From an uncultured Bacilli bacterium (lineage in GTDB: Bacteria; Bacillota_I; Bacilli_A; RF39; UBA660): a stretch of 30,297 nucleotides of DNA. Positions 6,648 to 14,900 of the stretch are shown piece by piece. The translations under genes and the position numbers were made by a program. The first letter of the stretch is position 1; each line of letters opens with the position of its first letter. The DNA lies in contig CAKPNP010000013.1 in assembly GCA_934169415.1 (NCBI GenBank), positions 1 to 30,297 on the forward strand, written 5' to 3'. The notes beneath the pieces were generated by a model. The model had not been told where the DNA came from, searched no databases, and worked only from the letters and a program-made list of their open reading frames with translations.

Positions 6648-9234
6648 AATATTTACTAATTATAAACATAACTTTAAAAATTTCTTTGCATAAAATTTCA
6701 AAATTATCTTTAATATACTGTATATCTTTAGCTTTACCTTTTAACTCATGTTCATATGCCATATTAGCAAGTTCCATGAATCCCAGATATTTACAATCAC
6801 TTTTAAGTGAATGTACTAAAATAGTATAGTTTTCTATATCTCCAGTTTCCATGTATTTTTTTAAATTAATTATTTTTTCTTTGATACCAGAATTAAATTC
6901 ATCTAAAGTTTCATTATAAGTTTCAACATCACCCAATAGCTCTAGTGAAGCATCTATATTTACTCCCATGCTCTTTAAGTATTCAATATTACCTTTTGTT
7001 TCTTCTTTTGAAGTTTTATTCTGAGTACCAAATACTTTATTTAAAACATCATCTAGTATTTTTTTATCGATAGGTTTAGCTATATATTCATAGAACCCCT
7101 CACTTAAATAATGCTCTCTAGCGCCTTCTACAGCGTTTGCTGTAAGAGCTACAACAGGAGTGTTAAATCCATCTAGTTTTTCTAATTCATGTAATGTTTC
7201 AACACCATTAATAAATGGCATCATATCATCCATAAATATTAAATCATATTTAGTATCTTTTACTTTACTTATAGCATCAGTACCACTTAAAACTGTATCA
7301 ATATCATAATTATATGGTTTTAAAAAGTTTTCAGCTACCTTGATATTTATTTTATTATCATCTACTATTAATATTTTTTTAGCATCATTTGATGTATTTA
7401 CAATTGTTTCTTCTACTACATTCTTTTTAGTTAAATATTTTATAAGTACTTTATCTAATTCTAATTTTTCAATTGGTTTAGCTAAATAATCATCAAAACC
7501 TAGGCCTATATATCTTTCTTTCTCGCCAGATACTGCATTTGCTGTAAGAGCTACAACAGGAGTATTAAAATTATTTATTTCTTTTAATTTTTGTAACGTT
7601 TCAGTACCACTTAATTTTGGCATCATATCATCTAATAAAATCAAATCAAATTGTTCATTATTCTTTATTCTATCTATACATTCAAATCCGCTTTCAACAA
7701 GTGAAGTTGAAATATTATATTGTTTTAATAATTTGTCAGCAACTCTTAAATTTAATTTATTGTCATCTACTACTAATATTCTATTACCTTTAAAATCAGG
7801 TACAACAATTGTTGTATCTTCATCTTCTTTAGTTTTAGACATTTCTTTTATTTCCTGTTTTAAATAAACAGTAAATTTAGAACCCTCGCCATATACACTT
7901 TGAACAGTTATCTTTCCGCCCATCATATCAACTAAACTTTTTGTAATAGCAAGTCCTAATCCTGTTCCTTCAATTGTAGTATTCTTATCTTCATCTAATC
8001 TATCGAATTTAGAAAATAATTTACACAATTTATCACTTTGTATACCTCTACCAGTATCTTCAACAGATATTACAAGAGAACATTTATTATCTTCATTAAT
8101 GCAGCTTACTACAAAGTTAATTTCACCTTTTTCAGTGTATTTAACAGCATTAGTTAAAATATTAGTTACGATTTGTTTTATTTTTCCACCATCACCATGT
8201 AATGTATAAGGTATATCAACAGCAAAATCAGTTTTTAATTCTATAGGCTTTTCACCTATTCTAGGTATCATTAATTTAGCTATATTTTCTAAATTTTCAA
8301 CTAAGTGATAATCTGTTTCAACTATTTCCATTTTATTAGCTTCTATTTTTGATATATCAAGTATACCATTTACTATTTCAAGTAAGTTTTGTGAAGCCAT
8401 AACTATATCTTTAGCATCTCTTTTAGCATCAGCTAAATTATTTTCAGTTAAAATACATTCTGAAAAACCTACTATAGCATTAAGTGGAGTTCTTATTTCA
8501 TGACTCATGCTAGATAAGAAATCACTTTTAGCACGATTGGCTTTTTCTGCATTTTGTTTAGCAATATCTAGCTGTTCTATCATTTTAACATCAGGATTTT
8601 CAATAGTAAAATACATTAAAACAGTAATGAATGTTTCCATAGCAGTTATAATTAAAAGAGAAGGATAAATTGCTTGAATTAAAGTTACTGCTAAGCCTAT
8701 TGTCATATATACAAACATCGGTAAATATTTTCTGTTTTTTAAATTTTTATAATTTTTTAACATACAAATCAACCAAATTAAAACACATACACCTGAAATA
8801 ATATAAGACATTAAAGCACTTGGCCCATATGTATAAATTGAACCATTTTGTCTATTACTATACAATGGTAAAAGGCAAATTAAAGATATAGATATAACTG
8901 AAACGATAAATATAACTTTTTGTGCTTTATTGAAATTTTTATCATATGATTGTTTTGGCAACGATATAGCTATAATATAAACAGTCATAAGACAAATCCA
9001 AACCAGTAGATATACCAAATATAATTTACAAAAAAACATGAGTAAAATATAATTATAATCTATTATTGCTAAATATGTACTTATTATATCTACAATTAAT
9101 CCAAAAAAATTGGTTAAAATTAAAGCTGAAAAAATTTTTGTTTCAATATTTTTAACTTTTTTCTTTCCAAAAAAAAGGACTATCAAAAGAATAATATAAA
9201 ATAAACTACATATTTGAAAATATAAACTACTCAC
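6646..9234 (-). CDS. 7-TM hybrid histidine kinase with two receivers and HPt domain
   Basis: An 862-residue hybrid sensor kinase. About seven hydrophobic segments occupy residues 1-210. HisKA follows with His245 in SHEIRTPLNAI, then HATPase_c with N, G1 (DTGRG) and G2 (GTGLGLA) boxes to about 460. Receiver 1 has Asp535 in LLDDMMP, receiver 2 has Asp669 in FMDDMMP, and the C-terminal HPt domain has His808 in VHSLKSDC. All phosphotransfer residues for a His-Asp-Asp-His relay are present. The chosen start is GTG, six bases after AGGTG, giving MSSLYF..., which matches the MSSGIF... start of the paralogue at 24041-26047; a GTG inside the ribosome site is rejected. It is the last gene of an operon with an acyl-CoA ligase and a HAD-acyltransferase. 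No output regulator is encoded in the operon; the ligand is unknown. Confidence 0.92.
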   Translation of the reverse strand: MSSLYFQICSLFYIILLIVLFFGKKKVKNIETKIFSALILTNFFGLIVDIISTYLAIIDYNYILLMFFCKLYLVYLLVWICLMTVYIIAISLPKQSYDKNFNKAQKVIFIVSVISISLICLLPLYSNRQNGSIYTYGPSALMSYIISGVCVLIWLICMLKNYKNLKNRKYLPMFVYMTIGLAVTLIQAIYPSLLIITAMETFITVLMYFTIENPDVKMIEQLDIAKQNAEKANRAKSDFLSSMSHEIRTPLNAIVGFSECILTENNLADAKRDAKDIVMASQNLLEIVNGILDISKIEANKMEIVETDYHLVENLENIAKLMIPRIGEKPIELKTDFAVDIPYTLHGDGGKIKQIVTNILTNAVKYTEKGEINFVVSCINEDNKCSLVISVEDTGRGIQSDKLCKLFSKFDRLDEDKNTTIEGTGLGLAITKSLVDMMGGKITVQSVYGEGSKFTVYLKQEIKEMSKTKEDEDTTIVVPDFKGNRILVVDDNKLNLRVADKLLKQYNISTSLVESGFECIDRIKNNEQFDLILLDDMMPKLSGTETLQKLKEINNFNTPVVALTANAVSGEKERYIGLGFDDYLAKPIEKLELDKVLIKYLTKKNVVEETIVNTSNDAKKILIVDDNKINIKVAENFLKPYNYDIDTVLSGTDAISKVKDTKYDLIFMDDMMPFINGVETLHELEKLDGFNTPVVALTANAVEGAREHYLSEGFYEYIAKPIDKKILDDVLNKVFGTQNKTSKEETKGNIEYLKSMGVNIDASLELLGDVETYNETLDEFNSGIKEKIINLKKYMETGDIENYTILVHSLKSDCKYLGFMELANMAYEHELKGKAKDIQYIKDNFEILCKEIFKVMFIISKY

Positions 9235-9284
9235 TAGAATCACCTACCATATAAATATTTTAACATAAAAAAACATCATATAAA

Positions 9285-9321
9285 ATAAAAAGATAATATT
9301 TTGAAGAAAATTATTATCTTT
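9285..9321 (-). terminator. Terminator-like hairpin between acyltransferase and kinase genes
   Basis: A 10-bp A/T-rich stem (AAAGATAATA / TATTATCTTT, 9289-9298 with 9312-9321) and 13-base loop, followed by T-rich sequence on the minus strand. It overlaps the stop codon of the acyltransferase gene. As no clear promoter lies between it and the kinase, it more likely lowers kinase expression within the operon than ends transcription. Confidence 0.5.
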
Positions 9322-10669
9322 TTTTATTATCTCGTTCTATTGATTGTTCTAATTCCATATTTTCCCATACCATTGTAGCAATTCTATCTCTTAACTCATC
9401 TGTTTTTGCTTCAATATCATCAAGAGGAAAAACTTTCATCGATTCTCCTGCTCTTACAATTAATGGTCCGTGTGTATAGTTACTATTTATTGCGAAAGGA
9501 ACAATGGTAGCTCCAGTGTCTCTTGCAATTGCAATAGCACCTTTTTTAAAATCTAATAAGTATTTTTCAGTCCTATTTCTAGTTCCCTCTGGAAAAATAA
9601 ATACATTTCCATCATTCATCAAAATTTGTTTCATTGTTGTACTTGCTTGTTCTCTACTACTCGGATCATCCCTGTCTACAAATATACTTCCAGTATTTTT
9701 ATATAAAATTCCCCTCTTAAATTTTAAAAGTGTAGAGGCAGCCATAAAATGAATTGGCCTATTTCCAATGGCAGCAATAATAGGAAATTGATCTAAATAA
9801 CACAAATGATTTGAAACAAATATGCATTTACCATCTTTAGGTATAAATTCTTTGTTGATTATAATAGGCTTACAAATTAACTTAAAAAATGGCATTCCTA
9901 TTTTTAAACTTAATACATAATTTCTTTCTAGTTTTTTCATATTTTTTGAATCATATGGTAAATTGATATAATGTTTTTTCAAATTTTTATAATACTCAAT
10001 TTTTTCTTCATTGGTTAATTTTTCTATCTCTTCCTTTGATAAAATGTCAATACTATTTTTTTTAATGCTTGACCTAATTTTTTCATATTCATAGTATGCC
10101 TGTTTAAAATCATTATTACTAACTCTAATAACATCAGAAGAAATATAATTCTCATTATATTTAGCATTAAAACAAATAATTTTACAATAATTTTTTAAGT
10201 TTTCAATATTCTCGACTTTATCTTCAAACATTAAATCTATATTATATTGTTCACATATTTTACGTTTTTCATTAGCACTATTTTTTTCATCACAATATAA
10301 AATTTTATCATATGGTATATCATTATCGTCAAGAAATTTAACAAGCATTTTTCTGAATAATTTTCCGACAAAATTTTGCTCAGTTGTATGTGCCCTACCA
10401 GTAATTATATATATATTATTTCCATCTTCTTTTAACTTTTTTATATATTCAACATTTTCTTTTGCTATTTTTTCTTTTAAACAATATTTCCAAATATATT
10501 TAGTCCAAAATTTTTCTCTTTCCTCAGCACTACATCCAAAAATGTCTTGTATATCATATGCTTTTTCATTAACAATTGAAGTTTCACCAAAATATTTTTT
10601 TCCATTTTCTAATTGAAATTTTTCTAAATTTGTTAATACACCATCTACATCTATCCCTATATTTAACAT
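9314..10669 (-). CDS. HAD phosphatase / PlsC acyltransferase fusion
   Basis: A 451-residue two-domain protein. The N-terminal ~175 residues form a HAD-superfamily domain of the 5'(3')-nucleotidase type: motif I DVDGVL (Asp7, Asp9), motif II ITGR (89-92) and motif IV FEDKVENI (148-155). After a ~65-residue charged linker comes a PlsC/LPLAT domain (about 255-430) with the catalytic NHLCYLD (NHx4D, 287-293) and the substrate motif FPEGTR (359-364). PlsC enzymes acylate lysophosphatidate or related lysophospholipids at the membrane. The fusion suggests a coupled dephosphorylation and acylation, but the HAD substrate cannot be told from sequence. It lies 15 bases after the acyl-CoA ligase gene, which could supply its acyl donor, and before the hybrid kinase. 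Confidence 0.88.
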   Translation of the reverse strand: MLNIGIDVDGVLTNLEKFQLENGKKYFGETSIVNEKAYDIQDIFGCSAEEREKFWTKYIWKYCLKEKIAKENVEYIKKLKEDGNNIYIITGRAHTTEQNFVGKLFRKMLVKFLDDNDIPYDKILYCDEKNSANEKRKICEQYNIDLMFEDKVENIENLKNYCKIICFNAKYNENYISSDVIRVSNNDFKQAYYEYEKIRSSIKKNSIDILSKEEIEKLTNEEKIEYYKNLKKHYINLPYDSKNMKKLERNYVLSLKIGMPFFKLICKPIIINKEFIPKDGKCIFVSNHLCYLDQFPIIAAIGNRPIHFMAASTLLKFKRGILYKNTGSIFVDRDDPSSREQASTTMKQILMNDGNVFIFPEGTRNRTEKYLLDFKKGAIAIARDTGATIVPFAINSNYTHGPLIVRAGESMKVFPLDDIEAKTDELRDRIATMVWENMELEQSIERDNKKR

Positions 10670-10684
10670 TTAAAATCGCCACCC

Positions 10685-12499
10685 TTATTTTTTTAAAATT
10701 TTAATTTTATTTTCTTCCTCTAATTTTTTATGACTTACTTTACCTAACAATGTTTCTGGTAATTTATCTTTAAACTCATATTTATATGGAATTGAGTAAA
10801 TATTTAAATTTTTTCTACATAAAGTATCAATTTCATCGATTAATTCTTTAGTTAATTCATACCCTGGTTTTAAGACTATATACGCTTTAGGAACTTGTAT
10901 TTTATACGGATGATATATTCCAATTACAGCACATGAGGCAACAGCATCATGCGTTTCTATAACTTTTTCAATATTAATTGGGTAAACATTCACTCCACTT
11001 GATATTATCATATCTCCTTTTCTTTGTGAATAATATAATATTTCACCATCAAAATACCCCATATCACCAGTATGCAAATTTCCAGCTATTATTGAATTAT
11101 TGGTTTCTACTTCATTTTTATAATACTTTTTCATAACAGTTGGACCTGAAACACATATTTCACCAATTTCCCCATTTTTCAATTCATTATCAGTATTTGG
11201 TTCAACAATTTTAATATCTGTCGCGACCATCGGAATTCCTATTGATGCAGGTTTATTATAACAATCATAAGCAAAAGTAACACCAGCCACAGCTTCTGAT
11301 AAGCCATATCCCTTGCTCAATTTTGCCTTAGAGTTATGCTTTCTTAAAAAATCATTTATATCAGTCTCTAATGAATCTTTTACTAAATCACCGCCTGATA
11401 CAATATATTTAATAAATGACAAATCGACTTTATCTAATTTTTTATTGTTTATCATTCCTTTAAATAGTGTTGGAACACCAATTATATGATTTGGTTTATT
11501 TTTTATTAATAATTTATCTAATTTTTTTGAATTAAATTTAGGTATTAATATAATTGTTACACCAGCCGACAATGGTAAATGAACTGAACTGCATAATCCA
11601 AAACCATGGAAAACAGGCATTATTGTCAGCATCTTTTCTTTACGTTCAAAATTGCTAGCTGATATTATAAATTGCTCTACCATGGAATTAAAATTATCAT
11701 CAGTTAATTCGACACCTTTAGGGGTACCAGTTGTTCCACCAGTATGCAATATTACCGATGTCCTATCCTTTTTGTATTCGATTTTTTCTATGTTTTCCTT
11801 TTGCATCTTTGAACTTTTAATAAAATTATTCCAATTAACATATCTATCATCTCGTATTAATTTTGATTTGTTAGTAATATTATAAAAGTATTTTTTTATA
11901 AATGGCATTGAATCAGATGCCTTTACAGTTACAATTTTTTCTAATTTTGTTTCATCTGCTATATTTATAACTTTATTATAAGCAATATCAATAACGATTA
12001 TCATCTTTGAATTAACTTCATTTAGAAAGTTTTTTATTTCATTTTGTGCTGATAAAGGATGAATCATATTTGCAATAGCACCAATTTTGTTCAATGCATA
12101 AAAACTTATAACAGCCTCAGGTGTATTTGGCATACATATTGTAACTATATCGCCAGGTTTAACACCATTTAATTTAAAACTTTTAGCACAGTCATCTATC
12201 ATTTTATCAAATTCACCAAATGTAATTTTTTTACCAAGATAATTAATTGCACAGTCATCTTTATGTTCAAGATTATTCTTCATCATATAATCATATATTG
12301 ACATTTTTGGCATATCATGCATTATTTGCTCTACAGAATAATACTTTAGCCAATTTTTGTTTAATGAATCATACTCTAATTGTGGACCTTGCACAAGCCC
12401 TTTTGCAAAATTCGACAAATATACATTTCTTAATTTTTTTTCCTCTTCAGATAAATTTGATAAACGTTCTCTCAATTTTAATAAATACTCTTTTTCCAT
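10685..12499 (-). CDS. Acyl-CoA synthetase / fatty-acid-CoA ligase (ANL superfamily)
   Basis: A 604-residue AMP-forming ligase. The ATP-binding loop TGGTTGTPKG (about 253-262), the GYGLSEA motif, hinge HTGDMGYFD, RKGDMIISSG-VNVYP segment and C-terminal catalytic Lys587 in TLLGKVSHKK are all intact. The enzyme should activate a carboxylic acid to an acyl-adenylate and pass it to CoA or another thiol. N-terminal NWLKYYSVEQIM resembles a family common in clostridia; chain length preference is not evident. The ATG for MEKEYLL is chosen because AGGGGGAG lies just upstream; a start seven codons earlier falls before that site. It is first in the operon behind a strong promoter. Feeding the adjacent PlsC-type acyltransferase is a plausible role. 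Confidence 0.9.
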   Translation of the reverse strand: MEKEYLLKLRERLSNLSEEEKKLRNVYLSNFAKGLVQGPQLEYDSLNKNWLKYYSVEQIMHDMPKMSIYDYMMKNNLEHKDDCAINYLGKKITFGEFDKMIDDCAKSFKLNGVKPGDIVTICMPNTPEAVISFYALNKIGAIANMIHPLSAQNEIKNFLNEVNSKMIIVIDIAYNKVINIADETKLEKIVTVKASDSMPFIKKYFYNITNKSKLIRDDRYVNWNNFIKSSKMQKENIEKIEYKKDRTSVILHTGGTTGTPKGVELTDDNFNSMVEQFIISASNFERKEKMLTIMPVFHGFGLCSSVHLPLSAGVTIILIPKFNSKKLDKLLIKNKPNHIIGVPTLFKGMINNKKLDKVDLSFIKYIVSGGDLVKDSLETDINDFLRKHNSKAKLSKGYGLSEAVAGVTFAYDCYNKPASIGIPMVATDIKIVEPNTDNELKNGEIGEICVSGPTVMKKYYKNEVETNNSIIAGNLHTGDMGYFDGEILYYSQRKGDMIISSGVNVYPINIEKVIETHDAVASCAVIGIYHPYKIQVPKAYIVLKPGYELTKELIDEIDTLCRKNLNIYSIPYKYEFKDKLPETLLGKVSHKKLEEENKIKILKK

Positions 12500-12522
12500 A
12501 TTCTCCCCCTTTTGTTGCACAT

Positions 12523-12550
12523 ATTATATCACGTTTTTCAATTATGTCAA
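12523..12550 (-). promoter_or_regulatory. Promoter of the ligase/acyltransferase/hybrid kinase operon
   Basis: A perfect TTGACA (12545-12550), 16 bases and a perfect TATAAT (12523-12528) on the minus strand, about 24 bases before the ligase start codon. No obvious operator palindrome was seen within it. Confidence 0.85.
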
Positions 12551-12671
12551 ATTCAATATACAAATACTAATATTAAAATAATATACCTTTATTTACTACT
12601 AAGTATATTATATATTTTTAATAGTTTAAAAGCAATAAAATAATTATTATAAAAAAAGACTGTAACCTATA

Positions 12672-12703
12672 AAATTATAAAATACTTGTAAATTTTATAA
12701 TTT
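12672..12703 (-). terminator. Hairpin downstream of the ASCH gene
   Basis: A perfect 12-bp stem (AAATTATAAAAT / ATTTTATAATTT) with an 8-base loop, just past the ASCH stop. The stem is entirely A/T and the T tract is poor, so it may be only a weak terminator or an mRNA 3'-end stabiliser. Confidence 0.4.
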
Positions 12704-12706
12704 ATC

Positions 12707-13048
12707 TTATATTAACTCAAACCTAATTCCTAAAACACCATATTTTTCTTGTTTTTCTTTTGTATAAAATTGTTCAAGAACAGTAATTAATTCTTCTTTT
12801 GTCATAGATTTATCTGATAAAACAGAAATATCAAAATCTTTAAACATATCCTCAAAAGAACTATACCTTAATAGACCAATTACTTTAACATCAAATGATT
12901 CCGTTAAATCAGGTTCTTTTAAAAATTTTATAATATCCCCAATCTTAATTTGTTGTCTTTTTTCATCATAAAGTCTAATTTCAATTCTTTTTGTACCATT
13001 AAGTATAAAATTATAATATTCAGGTTGTAATTTCATTTCATATTTCAT
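12707..13048 (-). CDS. ASCH-domain protein
   Basis: A 113-residue protein that is essentially one ASCH domain, a PUA-like beta-barrel thought to bind RNA. Visible hallmarks are the N-terminal MKLQPEYYNFILNGTKRIEIRLYDEKRQ segment split here as the GTKRIEIR basic motif, then IKIGDIIKF (the ligand-pocket strand) and the C-terminal YGVLGIRFE strand. Some ASCH proteins hydrolyse N4-acetylcytidine; whether this one does is not decidable here. AAGGA lies about ten bases before the ATG. It is downstream of the rel gene on the same strand with 112 bases between and no clear terminator, so it may be read through from it. Confidence 0.85.
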   Translation of the reverse strand: MKYEMKLQPEYYNFILNGTKRIEIRLYDEKRQQIKIGDIIKFLKEPDLTESFDVKVIGLLRYSSFEDMFKDFDISVLSDKSMTKEELITVLEQFYTKEKQEKYGVLGIRFELI

Positions 13049-13106
13049 ATTATTTTATCCTTTCTTTAATTTGTTTTATTAAATTTACTACACAATTTAT
13101 AAATTA

Positions 13107-13136
13107 TTATATTATTTCTAATACACCTATTTTCAT
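13107..13136 (-). other. Nine-codon micro-ORF with strong ribosome site after rel
   Basis: AAGGTGG, eight bases, then ATG and nine codons (MKIGVLEII) ending in TAA. The initiation region looks genuine but the ORF is tiny. It may be the leftover start of a lost gene or a short translated peptide. Low confidence. Confidence 0.25.
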
Positions 13137-13160
13137 TTTATCAACACCACCTTAATGTAA

Positions 13161-14591
13161 TTAATTTTTCTTAAATTCCATTATTTTACTTTTAGCATTC
13201 GTAGTTTTTACCTTATCAATCCAATCTTCTCTTGGACCATAAGATGTTATATCTGTTACAATTCTTACTCTATCTTTATTTTTTAATATATAATCTGGGT
13301 TTACCACAGAATCATTAACAATAGCAGATACCATCATATTACCTAACTCAGTTTCAATACTATAAGCAAAATCAATAGCAGTAGAACCTTTAGGAAGTTC
13401 TATTATTTCTCCTTTTGGTGTATATACATATACTTTGTCATAAAATAGTTCATTCTTAACTTGTGAAACAAAGTCTTTATTATCATCAAATGACTTATCT
13501 ATTTGTACTAATGAATCAAAAAATTGATACTTATTTTTTAATTCTTCTTGCATTACATCTCTTATGTTATCTTTTTTAATATCCCAGTATGCTGTAAGAC
13601 CAAAAGATGCTATTTTATCCATATCAAAAGTTCTAATTTGTGTTTGAACTAATCTATCATCTTCACCAAATACAGTAGTATGTATACTTCTATACATATT
13701 TGTTTTAGGATTATATATATAATCTTTAAATTTATTATTTATAGGATGATATAAAGAATGTATAAACCCTAATGTCTGATAACATTGTTCTATGCTGCTT
13801 ACCATAACTTTTAAAGATAATAAGTCATGAATATCATTTAACTTATGACCATCATTTAATCTTTTAAATATACCATATATATTTTTAGTCCTTATTTTTA
13901 TTTCATGTGGTATATCCTTATCATTTAATATATCATTAATTTTCATGTACATTTCATTTAAACAAGCACTACTATCAGCTTCTATTTTAAGTTTTATTTC
14001 TTCTATTCTTTTATATTGTTCAGGATATAAATACTGAAGGGATAAATCCTCTAATTCTGATTTTATTCTATAAGCACCTATATAATAAGCAAGTGGAACA
14101 AATATTTCCATAGTTTCCATAGAATTTTCTTTTTGTTTAAATTCTGTTTTAAAATCAAGTGTTCTCATATTATGAAGTCTATCAGCTAATTTAATAATTA
14201 TAATTCTAACATCTTTAGTAATACCAGTTATTATTTTTCTAGTATTTGCCATATTTTGTTCTTGTTTAGTAGAAAAATTAAGCTTACTAATTTTAGTTAC
14301 ACCATCAACTAAATTAGCAACATCTTTATTAAAATTTTCACTAATATCTTCTTTTGTTGTTTCTGTATCCTCTATTACATCATGTAATAGTCCTGCTACA
14401 ATTGTATCAGAATCAGCATGTAATGTAGATAATATATAAGCAACATTTAATGGATGAGTTATATATTCTTCACCACTTTGTCTATACTGACCTTTATGCA
14501 ATTCTTTAGCATATTCATAAGCTCTTTTAATATCACTAATACCCTTTTCATCACAATAACTAACACTACTAATTAATTCTTCAATTGTCAT
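13161..14591 (-). CDS. rel: Short RelA/SpoT homologue: HD hydrolase, altered synthetase, TGS
   Basis: A 476-residue (p)ppGpp enzyme homologue. The HD hydrolase (about 20-150) looks intact: His46, His70-Asp71, Glu74-Asp75 and LADRLHNMRTL. The synthetase domain (about 225-340) keeps RTKNIYGIFKRL, Asp256 and Tyr300, but the EVQIRT motif reads QTQIRT (Gln316 for the catalytic Glu), the usual N-G-Y-x-S reads NMYRS, and AAHW reads TAYW. A TGS domain spans about 387-447, and the protein stops about 30 residues later, where bifunctional Rel proteins (700+ residues) continue with helical, zinc-finger and ACT/RRM domains. I infer a hydrolase-biased enzyme freed from normal ribosome control. AAGGAGTG precedes the ATG. 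A leader ORF and terminator sit immediately upstream. Confidence 0.9.
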   Translation of the reverse strand: MTIEELISSVSYCDEKGISDIKRAYEYAKELHKGQYRQSGEEYITHPLNVAYILSTLHADSDTIVAGLLHDVIEDTETTKEDISENFNKDVANLVDGVTKISKLNFSTKQEQNMANTRKIITGITKDVRIIIIKLADRLHNMRTLDFKTEFKQKENSMETMEIFVPLAYYIGAYRIKSELEDLSLQYLYPEQYKRIEEIKLKIEADSSACLNEMYMKINDILNDKDIPHEIKIRTKNIYGIFKRLNDGHKLNDIHDLLSLKVMVSSIEQCYQTLGFIHSLYHPINNKFKDYIYNPKTNMYRSIHTTVFGEDDRLVQTQIRTFDMDKIASFGLTAYWDIKKDNIRDVMQEELKNKYQFFDSLVQIDKSFDDNKDFVSQVKNELFYDKVYVYTPKGEIIELPKGSTAIDFAYSIETELGNMMVSAIVNDSVVNPDYILKNKDRVRIVTDITSYGPREDWIDKVKTTNAKSKIMEFKKN

Positions 14592-14610
14592 AAAAAATCA
14601 CTCCTTTATT

Positions 14611-14643
14611 TAAAAAAAAACACAGTTAACCATTAACCGTGTT
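14611..14643 (-). terminator. Attenuator terminator in the rel leader
   Basis: An 11-bp stem with one G-U pair (14619-14629 with 14633-14643), a 3-base loop and nine T on the minus strand, ending just before the rel ribosome site. The first stem base is also the first base of the stop codon of a 19-codon leader ORF. A terminator placed between a promoter and its gene is the layout of transcription attenuation. Confidence 0.8.
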
Positions 14644-14702
14644 TAAAACATCATCACTTGAAAGCATGTTACATTATAAATAGATTTAAAAAGATATCTC
14701 AT
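14643..14702 (-). CDS. Leader peptide of rel (19 codons)
   Basis: AAAGGA, eight bases, ATG and 19 codons (MRYLFKSIYNVTCFQVMMF) ending in TAA at the foot of the attenuator hairpin. A ribosome pausing on the last codons or the stop would cover the hairpin and let transcription continue into rel. In addition CTTTCAA within the leader ORF (plus strand 14658-14664) is complementary to TTGAAAG at its own ribosome site (14713-14719), so an alternative fold could hide the leader start. No run of one regulatory amino acid is present, so ribosome stalling rather than charged-tRNA sensing seems more likely. Confidence 0.6.
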   Translation of the reverse strand: MRYLFKSIYNVTCFQVMMF

Positions 14703-14723
14703 AATCATCATCCTTTCAAATAA

Positions 14724-14735
14724 ATTGTATACAAT
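14724..14735. promoter_or_regulatory. 12-bp palindrome overlapping the proximal rel promoter
   Basis: ATTGTATACAAT is perfectly palindromic and overlaps the -10 box and start point of the proximal promoter. It is a candidate operator for an unknown dimeric regulator. Confidence 0.4.
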
Positions 14736-14761
14736 ATACACCTTTTTATATAGCAAGTCAA
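14733..14761 (-). promoter_or_regulatory. Proximal promoter of rel
   Basis: TTGACT (14756-14761), 17 bases, TATATT (14733-14738) on the minus strand, about 25-30 bases before the leader ORF start. A more distal promoter at 14918-14946 points the same way. Confidence 0.65.
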
Positions 14762-14900
14762 GCATTTTATCAATGATATATTAATTTATTTTAAAAGCAC
14801 TACTTAATCATTTAAAAAAAATCTAACTATTTAATGTTTATTTCGATATATGAGAATACACTAAATTAAATATCATTAAAATCATTTCATAATATACTTC

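Noticed and set aside
2142..9243. GTG starts three codons upstream for the AAA+, lipoprotein, LysM and hybrid kinase genes
   Set aside because: In each case the GTG is part of the AGGTG ribosome site itself; the next start codon lies at normal spacing from it.
12247..12581. Plus-strand ORFs of 70-110 codons over the ligase start
   Set aside because: They overlap a well-supported minus-strand gene and its consensus promoter and lack ribosome sites and recognisable protein features.
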